64,000 bases of DNA from Fomitopsis serialis (taxonomy: Eukaryota; Basidiomycota; Agaricomycetes; Polyporales; Fomitopsidaceae), in assembly GCF_022376445.1 (NCBI RefSeq), contig NW_025954987.1, positions 1 to 64,000 on the forward strand. Direction: 5' to 3'. Under the pieces are notes generated by a model. That model did no database searches and was not told where the DNA came from. It saw only the letters and a list, made by a program, of their open reading frames with translations. This document shows positions 41,715 to 53,919 of the stretch, piece after piece; positions within the stretch are counted from its first letter, which is position 1; each line of letters begins with the position of its first letter. A program made the translations under genes and the position numbers.

Positions 41715-43950
41715 TCATACAGGCGGCGAGCACCCAAAGCTGGTCGCCTGGCTCGTCTGGAACGTCAGCTTGATCGCCGTGCCCGACCCGTACATGCCGA
41801 GGCACGCCATCGACAGCGCCGCGAGCGCCAGGATGAAGTTGAACGTCTTGAACAGCGCCTTCTTCACGCCGCCCCCGAAGAAGCCCGCGCGCCAGTCGAC
41901 CACGCCCGTCACGGGGTCGCGCCCGTCCTTGAGGAAGTAGAAGCCGAAGATGAGCGCGGGCGGGAACGTGTACGTGAACTGCATGATGCACACGGCCGCG
42001 ACGAGCCCGGAGATGGTCTGCACCTGCGGGATCGCCGCGCCGACGATGAACGCGAGGGCCCAATAGAGGAGGACCATGCCTGGAAGCGATAACATGTCAT
42101 GTTCGGTCTTTCAAGGAGCAGCAAAGCGTGTACGTACCGGTCCAGATGAAGCGCCCCTTCTTGCTCGTGAGAGGCGGGCCGTTGAGCATCTCCTCGACGA
42201 TCGCGTAGTACGCGACCTTGATACCGATGTTGCCATACAGACCCGCAGCGATGATACCGGTGACGAGACCCATCACGTTCCCGACCGTCTGCCAGCCGTA
42301 CTTGCTGACACCCTGGTAGGCGATAGAGAGCGTGAACTGGCCCTGGTAGCTGTACACGAACAAGCCTATCCCCCGCGCGCGTCAAAATCAGAAAATGCCC
42401 GAAGTCTGAGGGAGAGGGGGGATGCGACGCACCGTAGAGCAGGTACGCAACGAAGATCAACGCCTGCGCGCAGACCATGCCCTTCCAGAAGTCCCAGGGG
42501 CGGCGCATCTCAGCGAGCATCTCCGGGAAGATCATAGCACCACCATAAGCTGTCCAACGAGCCGATCAGCGATCGCCGTCACCGTCGGGCATCACAGAGG
42601 CACGCACCGAAGACCATGTTCATGATGCCGTTCACCTTGTTGGGGAGCGTCTGGTCCACGAACGCGGCAGTCACGACCGGGCCGGGGTTGATGTCGTACG
42701 CAGACTTCGCGCCGGCGTAGTTCGGCGGCGAGTGCGAGATGAAGCCCATCGAGATGAAGATGATGCTGGCAAGGACCCACAACTGTCAGGCACGAACTGC
42801 GTGGCAGGCATTTCCAACTCACGCGAGGTTGATCCACACGGCGCTGTTCGCGAGCCATCCGTAGTTCTTGAGCGTGCGGATCTGGCCGATGAACATACCG
42901 ACGAAGGCCCAAATGACAATGCATACGGCAAAGCAAAGCTAATTCTCGCTGTCAGCCCAGCTAACCGCGGCACTAAATTCGGGCCAGACTCACATGCTCC
43001 TTGGTGATTTGACTGAGCGACTGGCCGTTACTCAGACAAATTGTGCCAACGTTGATGATCAGCTGGATGCTCTGGAGGATGCTGGACATGTGCCGGGACG
43101 CTCTGCCGAAAATGCGCTCCATGAGGTCTGAGTACGTCTTGACGGGGAAGACGTCCGAATCGAGCTTCATGAACAGCCACCAGAGCAGGAGCCCGGTGTA
43201 ACAAGCGGTAGCGCCCATCTAGAATGCGGTCGCACGCATGATAAGATACGGCGTGACGTCAATTTCGCGTCTTCTGAGGGTTGCTGGCGGGAGATACGCA
43301 CGACGAAGTACAGAATGACACCGGGTGCGTAGCCAACCTGGCTGATGGCATATGGCGCGTTGAAGGCTGGAACGACGGGTGTCAGTTGTCTCCAGGGGAG
43401 GCGAGGCACGCAGCGCAGCTACTTACGACCAAGGATATCGGTCGTGATCAGGTAGAAGACAGCCGCCCACTAAGTGAGAGTTAGCTCCGGACGACTTGAC
43501 ACTGGGGTGCGAGCTAGGACTGACCGAGGCGCTGCGAAGGGCACGGCGGGCATTGATTCGCTCCTTCTCCTCAGCCGTCAATGCTGCCTCGGAGACCACG
43601 GGAGCAGGGCTCTTTGACGCTTTACTGAAGGGCGGTAAGTACGAGAAGAGAAAAAGAAAGTCGGGCAGAACTCACTCTGTATGCGTCGAGCTATTCGCGG
43701 ACGCGGTGTCGGAGCTGGACCTGCCCTTGTACTGGGTCTCCTCGAATGCGCGCTGGCGCTTGGCGGCAGCGAGGTACTCCTCGAAGGAGGGCTTCAGGCC
43801 TGCATATAGCACGCGATGAGAGACTGCAGACCAGCGAGGGCTGCAACGGTGAAGATAGGACGTACCATCATGGTGCGGCTCGAAGAAGTCGTGGCCGTTC
43901 TCCTCCTTCTCGAGGCGGGGGTCGCCCTCCAAGTTTGCGTTGTTGTACAT
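41715..43950 (-). CDS. Aa_trans-family amino acid transporter (mtr-like)
   Basis: A secondary active neutral amino acid permease with 10-11 predicted membrane segments. The hydrophilic N-terminus (MYNNANLEGDPRLEKEEN) leads to a cytoplasmic stretch and then helix 1 at LGPFNAPYAISQVGYAPGVI, the family's conserved GP...P.A.. region. Further markers are TYSDLMERIFGRASRHM, ICLSNGQSLSQIT, YGGAMIFPEMLAEMRRPWDF, LFVYSYQGQFTLSIAYQGVS and YAIVEEMLNGPPLTSKKGRF. The closest described type I recall is Neurospora mtr. About nine introns. The last exon ends at 41715 after GCSPPV. No biosynthetic or nitrogen-related neighbours point to a specific substrate. Confidence 0.88.
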
Positions 43951-46490
43951 TGGGAACGCTGCCTGGGTTCGGACGGGTTGGACGTCGAACGAAGGGGATG
44001 GGATGAGCGAGGGAAAAGTTGCGTGCCCGGTCCATGGGGAGTGGCCTCGTTCTTATTAACGCGCGAGCGAGCGAGCGCGCGGGAGCATGTGCTCGCTGTC
44101 CACGAGCGGAGCGACGTTGAAACACCCCGATTGGGTCTGATAACCCCAGCCTCGCCCAATCGCAGCGCCCGCCTGCCCGATTACCCCCGCTTTGGGCATG
44201 CCGATCCCTTATTCCCGAAAATAACCTTCCAGATCTGAGATCGATCCCAGGCACACCGCCAGCCACCTCTCCATGTCCTCACACGGCTTGCCACCTCCAT
44301 TCACCTCTGTCCTGCCTCCCGTGAGCTGCCCGTCTCCGCGCAACACTCGCCTCGTCTCGCGCGAGTGCAAAGGCGACGCACCCAGTCTCCTGCGCACGAC
44401 CATATGGCCAATCACGCCGCCGCATGCTCTGCAGTGATCGCACGGGCTCCGAAGCCGCATCCTCGCACCGGGTGTGCATTCTTGCGCGCCTTCGACGCCA
44501 CCTCGTCCATATGCCCGCCACACGTCTGCCCCTGTCTGCACTCGCCGTTCATAAGCACAGCCGACATATACAGCGCGGGTGAAACCGCCACCGCTGCTCA
44601 AGACACCGACGTGCTGACGAGAGTGTTCAATTTGCAGACGAACAAGCCGTGTTCCTTCTGCCGTGGTGGAGGCGATTCAGGGTGCCATGTCTCCCGTCGG
44701 CTCTTCTGGCTCGCCTTGCGTACGTTAAGAGCCTGTTCCGCCCCGTCTTCTCCTCTGCACCTGATCGCCGTCCTGTCGTTTCTCTGCCTTCTCACGTTGG
44801 CTGTCATCCATGCGATGGGCGCGCCCTGTGCAGCCGCGTCCATAAGTACCCGTATCATATGGCGAGAGAAAGCAGCTGATGACCATGCACCGTCGTGCCC
44901 ACCTGCCAAATGTCCATTCAAAACGGCACCGCGCCCCAGCGGTTCGAGTCGAGGCTTGCTCCTACTAGACATCGCACTGCCCAACGCCCGTGTCCCCGGA
45001 CCGACGGTCGATGCTCTGCTGTTGACGGTCTGGATGACTAATGTGAGCCGTGGCCAGGCACGTCGGTCAGTGTGGGCGCCGTATTTGACATCCGCCGCCG
45101 CCGCCGCTCCCCGAATATGTCGGACGGCTCCGGCGCAGCTCCCTCCAGAGTCGGTGTCAACCACCCCGGCCGGCGCAGGCAACGGCGCAAGTCCTCGAAC
45201 GCTCATCGACACCCGGTGCGCAGCTCGTACGTCTGTTCCCTGTGTGGTACGGCCTGCGCGACGCGCGCGACGGCTGCGGCCTGCAGCGCCATATACAGAT
45301 CTCGATGTGAGATACAGCATGTGGTGCGCATCACAGCGGCGGGGCCGGCGAAGGCTGATATGTAGCGGAGCTTGGGCCGCCCTTCACGGAGGCAGATAAG
45401 GACCGTGACTCCGGCCTCGAGAATGCAAGTGTTTTGCAAGTGTCCTCTTGAACGGTGAGGGGTGTTGCGTAGCTCACTTGCAGGCACGACGGCGGCCTTC
45501 TGCCGCGACGTTGCACGGGCGACTGCATCTCGAGCAAAGTCGTCAGCGAGTCGTGCCGCTATCGCGTCATGCAAATTGTCAGGCGTAAATTAAATCGGCA
45601 GCGTCTATAAATAGATCCTCCATACCTGTTCCGGTAAGTACCTCGTCTCCGCCTGTGATGCCGACGCCTTCAGCAACATCAGACGCAGGACATTCAGGCA
45701 CCTCTGTACGAGACTTACCGTTCACCCGAGGATAATGTGCTTCATAGCAGCGTGCTGCCGACCCGCAGCAGGCAAGATCACAATTCCCCGCCACCCCATT
45801 TTCCGTGCGTGAGTCCTCAACAGAATAAACATGCAAGGCATGCGTTCCAAATCGTGCCTTCCTCGCAGCGCAGTTCATTGGCCAAGTCTTGGCGGAAATC
45901 GCATACTTCTGAAGTGACGCTGGTTGAAGACGTCATGCAGGCTTCACTCTCGTTGTATTTGTGGCATTTTGGCCAGCCTGCCCCCATCCTCACCTTCGGT
46001 TCCATATGTCTGACCATAAAGTCATTGAGGATGATTATAACAAATCGCAGTGCTCCACGCAAGTCGTATGGCGTCATGAGGGAACTCATCTTCTTGTATT
46101 CGTTCATCTATACGCTATAGCTTTAGGTCGGAAGTCTTCTGACCGCATGGCTGCGCATACATACTTAGAGTGTTACATGACATATATCTATGCTCTGCTA
46201 CCACATGCAATACGTTCGAGACTCTCGCGATGCTGGTTATAGATGCTAACAGTGGACCAAACTGTCTGAACCTACATATGCAATACGGAAGGACACTGTG
46301 TTCGCGACGCGTCACGGCACGTGATCGTGCAGCCGCCCATAAATCCAACTGCCCGGCTGCAACGCGCCAGACCACGCCCGCTCCTTGAAGTTGCTGTCAG
46401 TGGCGGCGTGCTACAATCATCTATCCGCCGATCACAACCCCTCTGTCAGTGTCAATCGCACTCACGGCAGAGGAACTCAGAGCAGTCACC
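43951..46490. other. GC-rich intergenic region, no gene accepted
   Basis: Long open frames on both strands between 44365 and 45400 are explained by high GC and lack any domain, start context or splice logic. From 45600 to 46490 the sequence is AT-richer; a TATA-like CCCATAAATCC (about 46336) may be the promoter element of the next gene. Confidence 0.45.
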
Positions 46491-47384
46491 ATGAGCGAGG
46501 GGCCATCTATCCGCGCCATTCCGTACGTATGGCGCCACGAGGACGAAGCGGACATCATAAAGGAGTACCTCGCCGCTGTCCAGCAGGACCGCGCGCAGGG
46601 CGTACGTGACGACGCGGAGGACGAGCTGAGCGATACCGAGACCGTCTTCTCTGACGATCCGTCGTCGGAAGGGTCGGACGAGTCAGCGTCACTCGACGAC
46701 GAGGATGTCTTCGAGTTCGGTCACACGGACGACGAGATCGAGGACGAGGAGGACGACGGCTACGTGCACTACGTCCAGGACGATAAGAACTACGACCCTA
46801 CAGACCCTGAATTTTGGAGGAGGTACTACCACGGCGACTTCAAGAAGTTCAGCCTCCGGATGGGGCCCGAGCGGGAGTTCCACACCTCGTTCAAGGACGT
46901 GGCGTGGTACGATCCGAAGAAGCCCAGGCGAGTCGCGGACGAAGAAGACCTGCGCGAGACGCAGCGTGCGTGGGACGACGTCGCGCTCGGGCGCGGGCCG
47001 TTCGAGAGCAGGCAGAAGCTCGTCGAGGTGCACGAGAGCCTGATGCGCGCGCTGAACGACCTGGACGACGAGGTCGCTGACCAGCAGGGGGCTGTGAGCA
47101 AGGCGGTGCAGAGGAGAGAGCCGGGCGTGGTGCTCGAGGAGGGGTGGGACATCGAGAAGGTCGTCAACGAGCTGCGGATGCGCTCGACGATCGAGGTGGA
47201 ACACGCCCCCATCGACAACCTCCGCCGCGGAGTGGTCTACCTCGCGCGGTCGTTGCATCTCAAGGAGATCCTCATGTATCGCGGCAAGAACGCATACCCT
47301 CCCACGTTCGTTCCGCCTGCCGTTGGGGAGCCTGAAGATGTCTGCGCCGCGGACGAAGAAGAGCAGGAGTATGTCTTGGTATAG
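46491..47384 (+). CDS. Acidic protein of unknown function, paralog A
   Basis: Intronless, 297 residues. I chose the ATG at 46491 (MSEGPSIRAIPYVWRHEDEA) because paralog B starts with the same words. Layout: a conserved head with YVWRHEDE and EYLAAVQQDRAQGV; an acidic Asp/Glu/Ser stretch (residues about 40-95); a middle module unique to this copy (FWRRYYHGDFKKFSLRMGPE, FKDVAWYDPKKPRR); a conserved helix-like block (ETQRAWDDVALGRGPFESRQ, LVEVHESLMRALNDLDDE); then KAVQRRE and KVVNELRMRSTIEVEHAPID with VYLARSLHLKE. It ends in an acidic EEEQEYVLV tail. No known domain, signal peptide or membrane segment. A truncated copy is embedded in the repeats at 17609-18121. Probably nuclear or cytosolic; function unknown. 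Confidence 0.8.
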   Translation: MSEGPSIRAIPYVWRHEDEADIIKEYLAAVQQDRAQGVRDDAEDELSDTETVFSDDPSSEGSDESASLDDEDVFEFGHTDDEIEDEEDDGYVHYVQDDKNYDPTDPEFWRRYYHGDFKKFSLRMGPEREFHTSFKDVAWYDPKKPRRVADEEDLRETQRAWDDVALGRGPFESRQKLVEVHESLMRALNDLDDEVADQQGAVSKAVQRREPGVVLEEGWDIEKVVNELRMRSTIEVEHAPIDNLRRGVVYLARSLHLKEILMYRGKNAYPPTFVPPAVGEPEDVCAADEEEQEYVLV

Positions 47385-48076
47385 AGACGTACCAGAATGA
47401 TCGACGGGTACGTCGTCGTAGCGACTCTGCCGTTTCCATCCTCATCGTGAAATACCAGGAACTTGTGTTTCACCCAGTTTGCCGCAGTCCCCTCCATTAT
47501 CTCAACGAATGCTCGACACCTGTACATTGCTCACTGCTATCGGCTTGCTATCGCTCCCGCTTTGTATCTGTCCCACCCCGAAACACCGTATTTCTCGACA
47601 TCGCGCCGCCATGCACCCTACAAAATCTATCTGTCACTATTGCTGGTCATTAAGACAATGTCACACGCGACGAGATCGATCCCAGCAGTGCAACACTGGT
47701 TCACATACTGTGTGGCTAGCACGTCGTACTGAAACACTGTATCATACGTCGACTGAATTGGCTCGGCATTGAGCAATCATATATGTGAGCTTTGCTGTTT
47801 CTTTCTGTTATACAGTGTCGACGCCCGCCTCTTCAGTCGACTTCTGATAGACATCGACCGCGCGCCACCCACCAAGTACAAGATCTCAATAAGTATTACG
47901 CGCGTCTTTGTAGCGCGCCTGACACGTGACCGTGCTTCCTTCCATCGAGATCCCGACCGCGAGGCGACCGCACGGGCCACAGCGCGCCCCTATAGTGCGC
48001 TCAGCGGCGAGCGTACACTCGTCCCACCGACGTCCAGACATAGCCCTTCACTGGAATCCGTCATAGAGCATTCATC
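47385..48076. other. Spacer between paralogs A and B
   Basis: No gene seen. Contains the promoter of paralog B; the TATA-like CCCCTATAGTGC is at about 47990. Confidence 0.4.
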
Positions 48077-48775
48077 ATGAGCGAGGCTCCAGCACTTCGC
48101 ACCATCCCCTATGTGTGGCGGCACGAGGACGAGACGGGCATCGTACAAGAGTACCTCGCCGCTGTTCAGCAAGAGCGCGAGCAAGGTGTACACAGCGACG
48201 ACGAGTCCGAGCTGAGCGATAGCGCTACGTACTACTCGGACTCGAACTCGGAGTCATCGGAGCCATCAGACGGGTCATCCGCCGAGGACGTCGACGAGGA
48301 CGACGATGACGGCACCGACGACGATGATGAAGAAGAAGAAGACCTCTCAGAAACGGTCTTGATGGAGCGCCGCCTGCGCGAGACACAGCTCGCTTGGGAC
48401 GACGTCGCGTGTGGAAACGCGCCGTTCGACAGCAGGCGGAAGCTCGTCCGATGGCACGAGAGCCTCATGCGCGCGCTGAACGAGTTTGACGACGAATACG
48501 CGCAGAAGAAGAAGGGGCGTCGGAGCAAGGCGGTGCAGAGGCGAGAGGCAGTCGTGGACCTCAACCAACGCGACATCGACAAGGTTGTCGAAGAGCTGCG
48601 GCTGCGCTCGACGCTGGAGGTGGAGAACGCACCCATCCAGGACCTCCGCCGTGGACTGGTCTACCTCGCACAGGCGTTGCACCTGAGGGAGGATCTGATG
48701 GACCGCGGTAATGCGTACCCGCCCACGTTCGAGCCACCTCTCGATGACGATGAAGAAGAGTATGTCTTCGTGTGA
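48077..48775 (+). CDS. Acidic protein of unknown function, paralog B
   Basis: Intronless, 232 residues. Shares the head MSEAPALRTIPYVWRHEDET and EYLAAVQQEREQGV with paralog A. The acidic/Ser region is followed directly by LRETQLAWDDVACGNAPFDS and LVRWHESLMRALNEFDDE, so the FWRRYY...AWYD module of A is absent. It ends with SKAVQRRE, DIDKVVEELRLRST, RRGLVYLAQALHLRE, NAYPPTFEPP and the tail EEEYVFV. Same strand as A, 0.7 kb apart, so a tandem duplication is likely. Function unknown. Confidence 0.8.
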   Translation: MSEAPALRTIPYVWRHEDETGIVQEYLAAVQQEREQGVHSDDESELSDSATYYSDSNSESSEPSDGSSAEDVDEDDDDGTDDDDEEEEDLSETVLMERRLRETQLAWDDVACGNAPFDSRRKLVRWHESLMRALNEFDDEYAQKKKGRRSKAVQRREAVVDLNQRDIDKVVEELRLRSTLEVENAPIQDLRRGLVYLAQALHLREDLMDRGNAYPPTFEPPLDDDEEEYVFV

Positions 48776-49723
48776 TGGTCTCAGATTCGCAAAGTATGGT
48801 ATGTCCTCTCATCTTCGTTGCTGCTGCATACATTCGGGGCCAGCACCTGACCTCCCGTCCGCAGTCCTGCATCTCTAGCATGACGAATGTACATTAGTGC
48901 CGTTGCTCTCAGCCTGCTATCGTCTCTCTTTCGTGTTTATCCTACGCTGGTACGTCGCAATGCCCTCGTTGCAACGTCGCTTTCGATCTGCTGTTGATTG
49001 AATATCATGATCGACCCGAGAAGCACGATTCCATCGTCGGGTGATGTATATGTACGTGTACCACCCTTCGCCTTGTGTGCTGGCTGGACCTTTGTTGATT
49101 CCCCGACGGAGGCAAAAGTCAACGGACTCGTTGACACATGCGCATGTTTTCTCCGGACATTGCGGGCATGAGATACATATTCAAATTCGGGACGGCGATA
49201 CAACGGGATACAATCGCGCTTTTGAGTCTGTGCGACTATCGCAGGAGCTTGTTTCTCATGCAAGTCGAAATGCCGCCGACTCCCTTGCCGAGCTTCATTG
49301 TGTCTTAAGAGTTTCAGTCCACACCTAGTGTCCGTCAAGCTTCCCGCCCTTGCCGACAAATCCCGCAAGCTCCCAAGCCTTTCAACCTTCTCCCATGTGG
49401 ACCGTGCGACGAGTGCGGTCATCTGATGGAGTCCATATCACGTAACGAGTACTGTGCGCTCTGTTCTCATCCGAGTCAAACATACTGAGTTCAGTTCCAC
49501 AGAAGTCTATGGTTCCTGGTCCAAGACTTATTCGGCGCCAGAATTTCGCGGCATTCCACAGATAACGCCGCCTTCATAGCTGTGGGACGCGATGGTATTT
49601 GAATGTCACGGTGAAAGACCTGCGCTTAGCGGCCTGGGCCGGCAATCTGTGTGAGCCGATATACTTATAGTCTACTGATTCGAGTTCTTCGGGGCCTGTG
49701 CTAGGCAACTCCCCGCAACCATC
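48776..49723. other. Intergenic, upstream of the P450
   Basis: No coding signal. A TATA-like GATATACTTATAG lies near 49654, about 70 bp before the P450 start. Confidence 0.45.
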
Positions 49724-51777
49724 ATGCTTTACATCCTGTTACTTGGTCTCTCTATTCTTCTCGCAGGTTACAATATCTCTCGGAGAAACGCTAAAGGGCC
49801 TCTGCCTCCAGGGCCACGTGGACTCCCTTTCCTCGGAAACGCGCTACATATCCCCCCGGAGTACAGCTGGTTGACGTTCACACGCTGGGCGCAAACGTAC
49901 GGTAAGAGCTCGAACGTTGTACGGAGACGAAGCGTCCTCATCCAATCTTCCCAGGCGATGTTATGCACTTGTCTGTGATCGGTCAATCGTTCATCATCCT
50001 GAGTTCTCGAAAGGCAATCGACGACTTGCTTGAGAAACGCGGCGCTATGTACTCTGATCGACCTATCATTCCTATGGCGGGAGAGTTGTAAGTGACTCTA
50101 GAGAACTAATTTAAGGCTGCTCACGTAGCCTAGAGCTGGATTCGGGCAATACATGGCTATGTTCCCGTACGGGCGTCGACACAGAGAGGGCCGTAAGTTG
50201 TTCCTAGGCACGCTCAACCCACGAAACGCACCTCGCCTGCAAGCCATTCAGGAAGAAACCGTGGCGCCGTTTGTCGCCAACCTCGCCGAAGATCCCTCGA
50301 ATTTCTTGTTGCATATACGGTGGTACGTGGAATTGCATCGCCGCGCACATCAGAGCGAGTATTGATACCAGACTGCCAGGCTTGTCGCGAGCGTTGTCCT
50401 TCGGATCACGCACGGGTTGACGATCGACAGTTATGATGATCCGGTCATCCAGACAATGGAGAAGGTCATTCATGACGTCTCCAAATTATCGGCACCGGGA
50501 GCATATCTAGTTGACAGCCTACCTATCCGTCAGTTCGTTGTTTGCTGTCGCAGCTATAAGCTAACGGTCAACAGTGATGCACATCCCGGACTGGTTTCCG
50601 GGTGCTGGCTTCAAGAAGGTTGCGAAGGACGCGCGCGACAACTCCTCCAGGATCGAACACAAGCTGTATGGCATCGTGAAGGAGCAGGTGGTACGCCGAA
50701 TCTCATGCTGAATGGCAACAAATACTCAGTATACGCAGGCTCGTGGGACAGCGCTCCCTTCCTTCGCAGGCGATTTGATGCAGAATAATCCCAATGCAAC
50801 GCCAGAGGAAGAGGATCTGTACAGAAAAACGGGAACCCTGTTCTACACAGGTAGGCCTGTCAAATATCATAACATTTAGCTTGCGCTTATTCAATTCGTA
50901 GCGGGGTCCGATACTGTAGGTGTCCTTGTGTAGAGCACACCACCTACTGACCGCTCATTGTCTTACAGACAGTCTCTGTTATCGAGTCTTTCTTGATTCT
51001 GATAGCACAGAATCCGGGCATCCAGAAGAAGGCTCAAGCTGAAGTAGATGCAGTGACTGGGCGCACACGGCCGCCGGTCTTCAGCGATCGCGAGGCCCTA
51101 CCATACCTTGACGCAGTGCTAAAGGAGGTGTTCCGTCACAAGCCTGCAGGACCCTTAGGTACGCATCGTGGCTTGCTGTTCCCTCCTCGTCGTTGACACT
51201 ATTTCTCACAGCTCTTCCGCACAAGGTCCGTCAGGATGATCACTATGCAGGGTATTGGATTCCAGCAGGCTCTACTGTATTGTCTAATACATGGTATGTC
51301 GGCGTTCAATGATTAGGATTCGGGTGAATCGCTCGCTGACACCTAGGGCAGGGCTATCATGCGTGATCCCTCGCTCTACCCAAACCCCGACCTAGTGGAT
51401 CCGGAACGCTACTTACGCGACAGCAACGAAAATCTGAATCCCGACCCACGGATTTTCGCGTTTGGGTACGGAAGAAGGTAAGCCGCTTCCTTGAGCGGTA
51501 TAGGCCTTGAGTCACGTTCGAAAACAGAGTATGTCCCGGCCAAATGCTTGCAGAGAGTACTCTGTTCCTAACTGCGGCAAACATCCTGGCGTCCTTCGAT
51601 GTCAGCGAAGCCTTCTCCTTGGATGGTTCAGAGCCTAAATGGGGAGGTGGCGTCGTGAGGTACGTCACTTCGGCTTTTCCAAGTTGTCGACTCGTGACCG
51701 ATGGTATATCCTCTAGTCAACCACTACCCTTCAAGTGCACCATCAAACCTCGTACAAAGACAGCCCATCATGGCTGA
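49724..51777 (+). CDS. Cytochrome P450 monooxygenase
   Basis: A heme-thiolate monooxygenase anchored in the ER membrane by an N-terminal helix (MLYILLLGLSILLAGY) followed by the proline hinge PLPPGPRGLPFLG. All diagnostic motifs are present once about a dozen short introns are removed: the helix-C WXXXR-like region (YGRRHREGRKL), the oxygen-binding AGSDTT of helix I (across an intron near 50930), the ExxR of helix K (KEVFRHKP), NPDLVDPERYL, and the heme ligand loop FAFGYGRRVCPGQ split by an intron near 51480. About 480-500 residues. The closing intron 51660-51716 is 57 nt and leaves the frame open if retained. It resembles the class E, group I P450s expanded in Agaricomycetes. Substrate unknown; no biosynthetic cluster beside it. 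Confidence 0.9.
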
Positions 51778-53223
51778 GCTCACTTCGATAGGACAGAGGT
51801 TGATGCGGCGGGTGGTGGTTGTGTTCCACGGGTCCGTGATATAGCATGGTATTTTGTTGCGAACACCCAATATTGTGTCACTGTACCTCAGAACATGATG
51901 CACCTGATTCTGGTTGCCTCTGAGGCTCAATTAACGCTCACCCTCAGTCTGAACAAGCCGGGGTAGTATGAAGACAGCTATTGCGATTACTGTAACGGCG
52001 GCGATCTTCAAGTTATAGACCTTAAGAAGGAGTAGTGTTGGCGCTCGGACTTGTGGTCATCGAGGCGGCTGTAGCGACACGCGTGTGCAGCACTGCCGAC
52101 GAATGTCGTACAAGCTTCCGAGACTCGCACATGATTTTCCATGGCACAGAGCATGTACGCAACGACGATTTGAATTCCGAACCGCGATTTCGTATTCGGG
52201 CGAGGATACATGGTACTGTAACGGCGTCATAATAGATCGACTCGAGGTTGACTTGTACACCGACTGCGGTCGATCTCGACTCTCGACTCACACCATCCTG
52301 ACCTAAACTAAACTACCGCAATTATTGACATAGATCTAGATAGATTACGGGCATGTAGAATACGTACTAATTGGAAGCTAGCAGTGGCAACCCACACACC
52401 GCCAATACGCGTATCTTTTCCGTCGGAGTGCGCTCAGCCTCTGGCCCGTTCGAGCCTGAGGGCAGAGCCGTGAAAGTATACCGTCGACGAAAGCAGCAAA
52501 CTTATTCTTTCCCGGATGAATGGTCTAAAAACTAGATCAGGAGTGCTGGTACTATGGAGTCACGTCCATGTAGTACCTGTCGATAGGCGGCACCCACCGT
52601 GGATCCTAGGGCTTTATGCATGGCGGTGCCATAGTAGATCCCAACCGACGAATTCGTTACAGTCCCTTGCGTATGCACCGGAGTCATCGAGCAGTCTCTA
52701 ATCTAGATACAATGTGTTTCAGCACGAATGAGTACGCATCAAAGATGTCATTTGCGGACTCCGAGTCAGTGTACTTACCAAGGAGGTAGTGGACCGTGAC
52801 ATCGCGCGAGTATCCAGGCGCATCACTCCCCTCGTTTCTATAGCTACGGGCATCCCGCATCAGTGCCTGAAAGCTGTGAGCCCAGACTGCTCCAGGTTAC
52901 TCTAGATTCACTCTGGGGAGCCAGTGGCATTAACTGCTCTTGCCCATATGCACCTTAGCCATGCAGGGCTGGTACAGTCCTGAGAGCTCAAGATCCAATT
53001 CAGGACACAGCTTCTGATGTTCTGATGTCCATTCTGATAGGGGTATGAGGATCTAGGAAGGTCATGTGTGCTGCATTGTGTCAAGCTAAAAAGAGGGTCA
53101 GACAATGGAACCAATATAAGACAATGCATGCTCACAGACAAAGCTCCAGGAGCTCTCCTACTTGAAGGCACTCATCCTGAGACAAACCACCCCCACCGTC
53201 CTCACCCCAACCACCGCAAAGCC
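51778..53223. other. Intergenic, nothing recognised
   Basis: No coding signal or repeat seen. The end holds the promoter of paralog C. Confidence 0.45.
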
Positions 53224-53919
53224 ATGGACACCATTCAGAGCGTCCTCCCCGCCGACGCTACCGCGCGCATCCTCGAGCAGTACCTCGCCAGCGTATCCCA
53301 ATCGCGCGAGTCTGGCTACGACAGCGACGAGGCGATGTCCACCGACTCTGATGCGTCATTCACCGAGGAGGGCTCCTCGTCCTTCGCCAGCACCTCGAGC
53401 GACGTCGCCTCCGCGCTCTCCTCGCTCACGCTCTTCGACCGCGTGCACACCGCCGACATCGCCTCGGACGACTCCGCGTTCAGCAGCGACGACGAGTTCG
53501 CCGAGGAGAGCACCCGCGCGGAGCAGCGGCTCAAGAGGGAGCTCGTCCTGGGCCGCCCGCCGCAGTCGCTGCTGCGCTGGCGCCCGCGCGAGCTCAACGA
53601 CCTGCACGAGTCATACATGAAGCAGCTTGCCGACGCGGACGTCGAGCTCGCGGAGCTCACGAGCGTCCCGAACGACGTGATCGTCCGCCGGCAGGTGTCA
53701 GTCGAGTATCGCGCGCCCCCGGATATGGATGGGCGGGATACGGCGGCGGTCGTGCGCGAACTGCGGATGCGCTCGTCGAAGGAGATCGCGGATATGGAGA
53801 AGCCTGAGTCGGTGAGGGCGTTGGTGCTGCTCGCGCAGGCGTTGTTCAGGCGCGAGAAGGAGATCAAGAGGATCCTGTACAGGAAAGACCAGATGGACGA
53901 AGACAGCGAGGAGGACTAA
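53224..53919 (+). CDS. Acidic protein of unknown function, paralog C (diverged)
   Basis: Intronless, 231 residues, starting MDTIQSVLPADATARILEQY. It lacks the YVWRHEDE head but keeps the family order: EQYLASVSQSRESGYDSDE (compare EYLAAVQQEREQGVHSDDE), an acidic/Ser region, RAEQRLKRELVLGRPPQS, LNDLHESYMKQLADADVELA (compare VRWHESLMRALNEFDDE), AAVVRELRMRSSKEIADMEK (compare KVVEELRLRSTLEVENAPI), LVLLAQALFRREKEI, and the acidic tail DEDSEED. Same strand as A and B. Function unknown. Confidence 0.75.
   Translation: MDTIQSVLPADATARILEQYLASVSQSRESGYDSDEAMSTDSDASFTEEGSSSFASTSSDVASALSSLTLFDRVHTADIASDDSAFSSDDEFAEESTRAEQRLKRELVLGRPPQSLLRWRPRELNDLHESYMKQLADADVELAELTSVPNDVIVRRQVSVEYRAPPDMDGRDTAAVVRELRMRSSKEIADMEKPESVRALVLLAQALFRREKEIKRILYRKDQMDEDSEED

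Noticed and set aside
44365..45399. Long open frame of 344 codons on the plus strand, overlapping a 240-codon frame on the minus strand
   Set aside because: Both are open because the DNA is GC-rich. Neither has a domain, coherent splice signals or family-like sequence.
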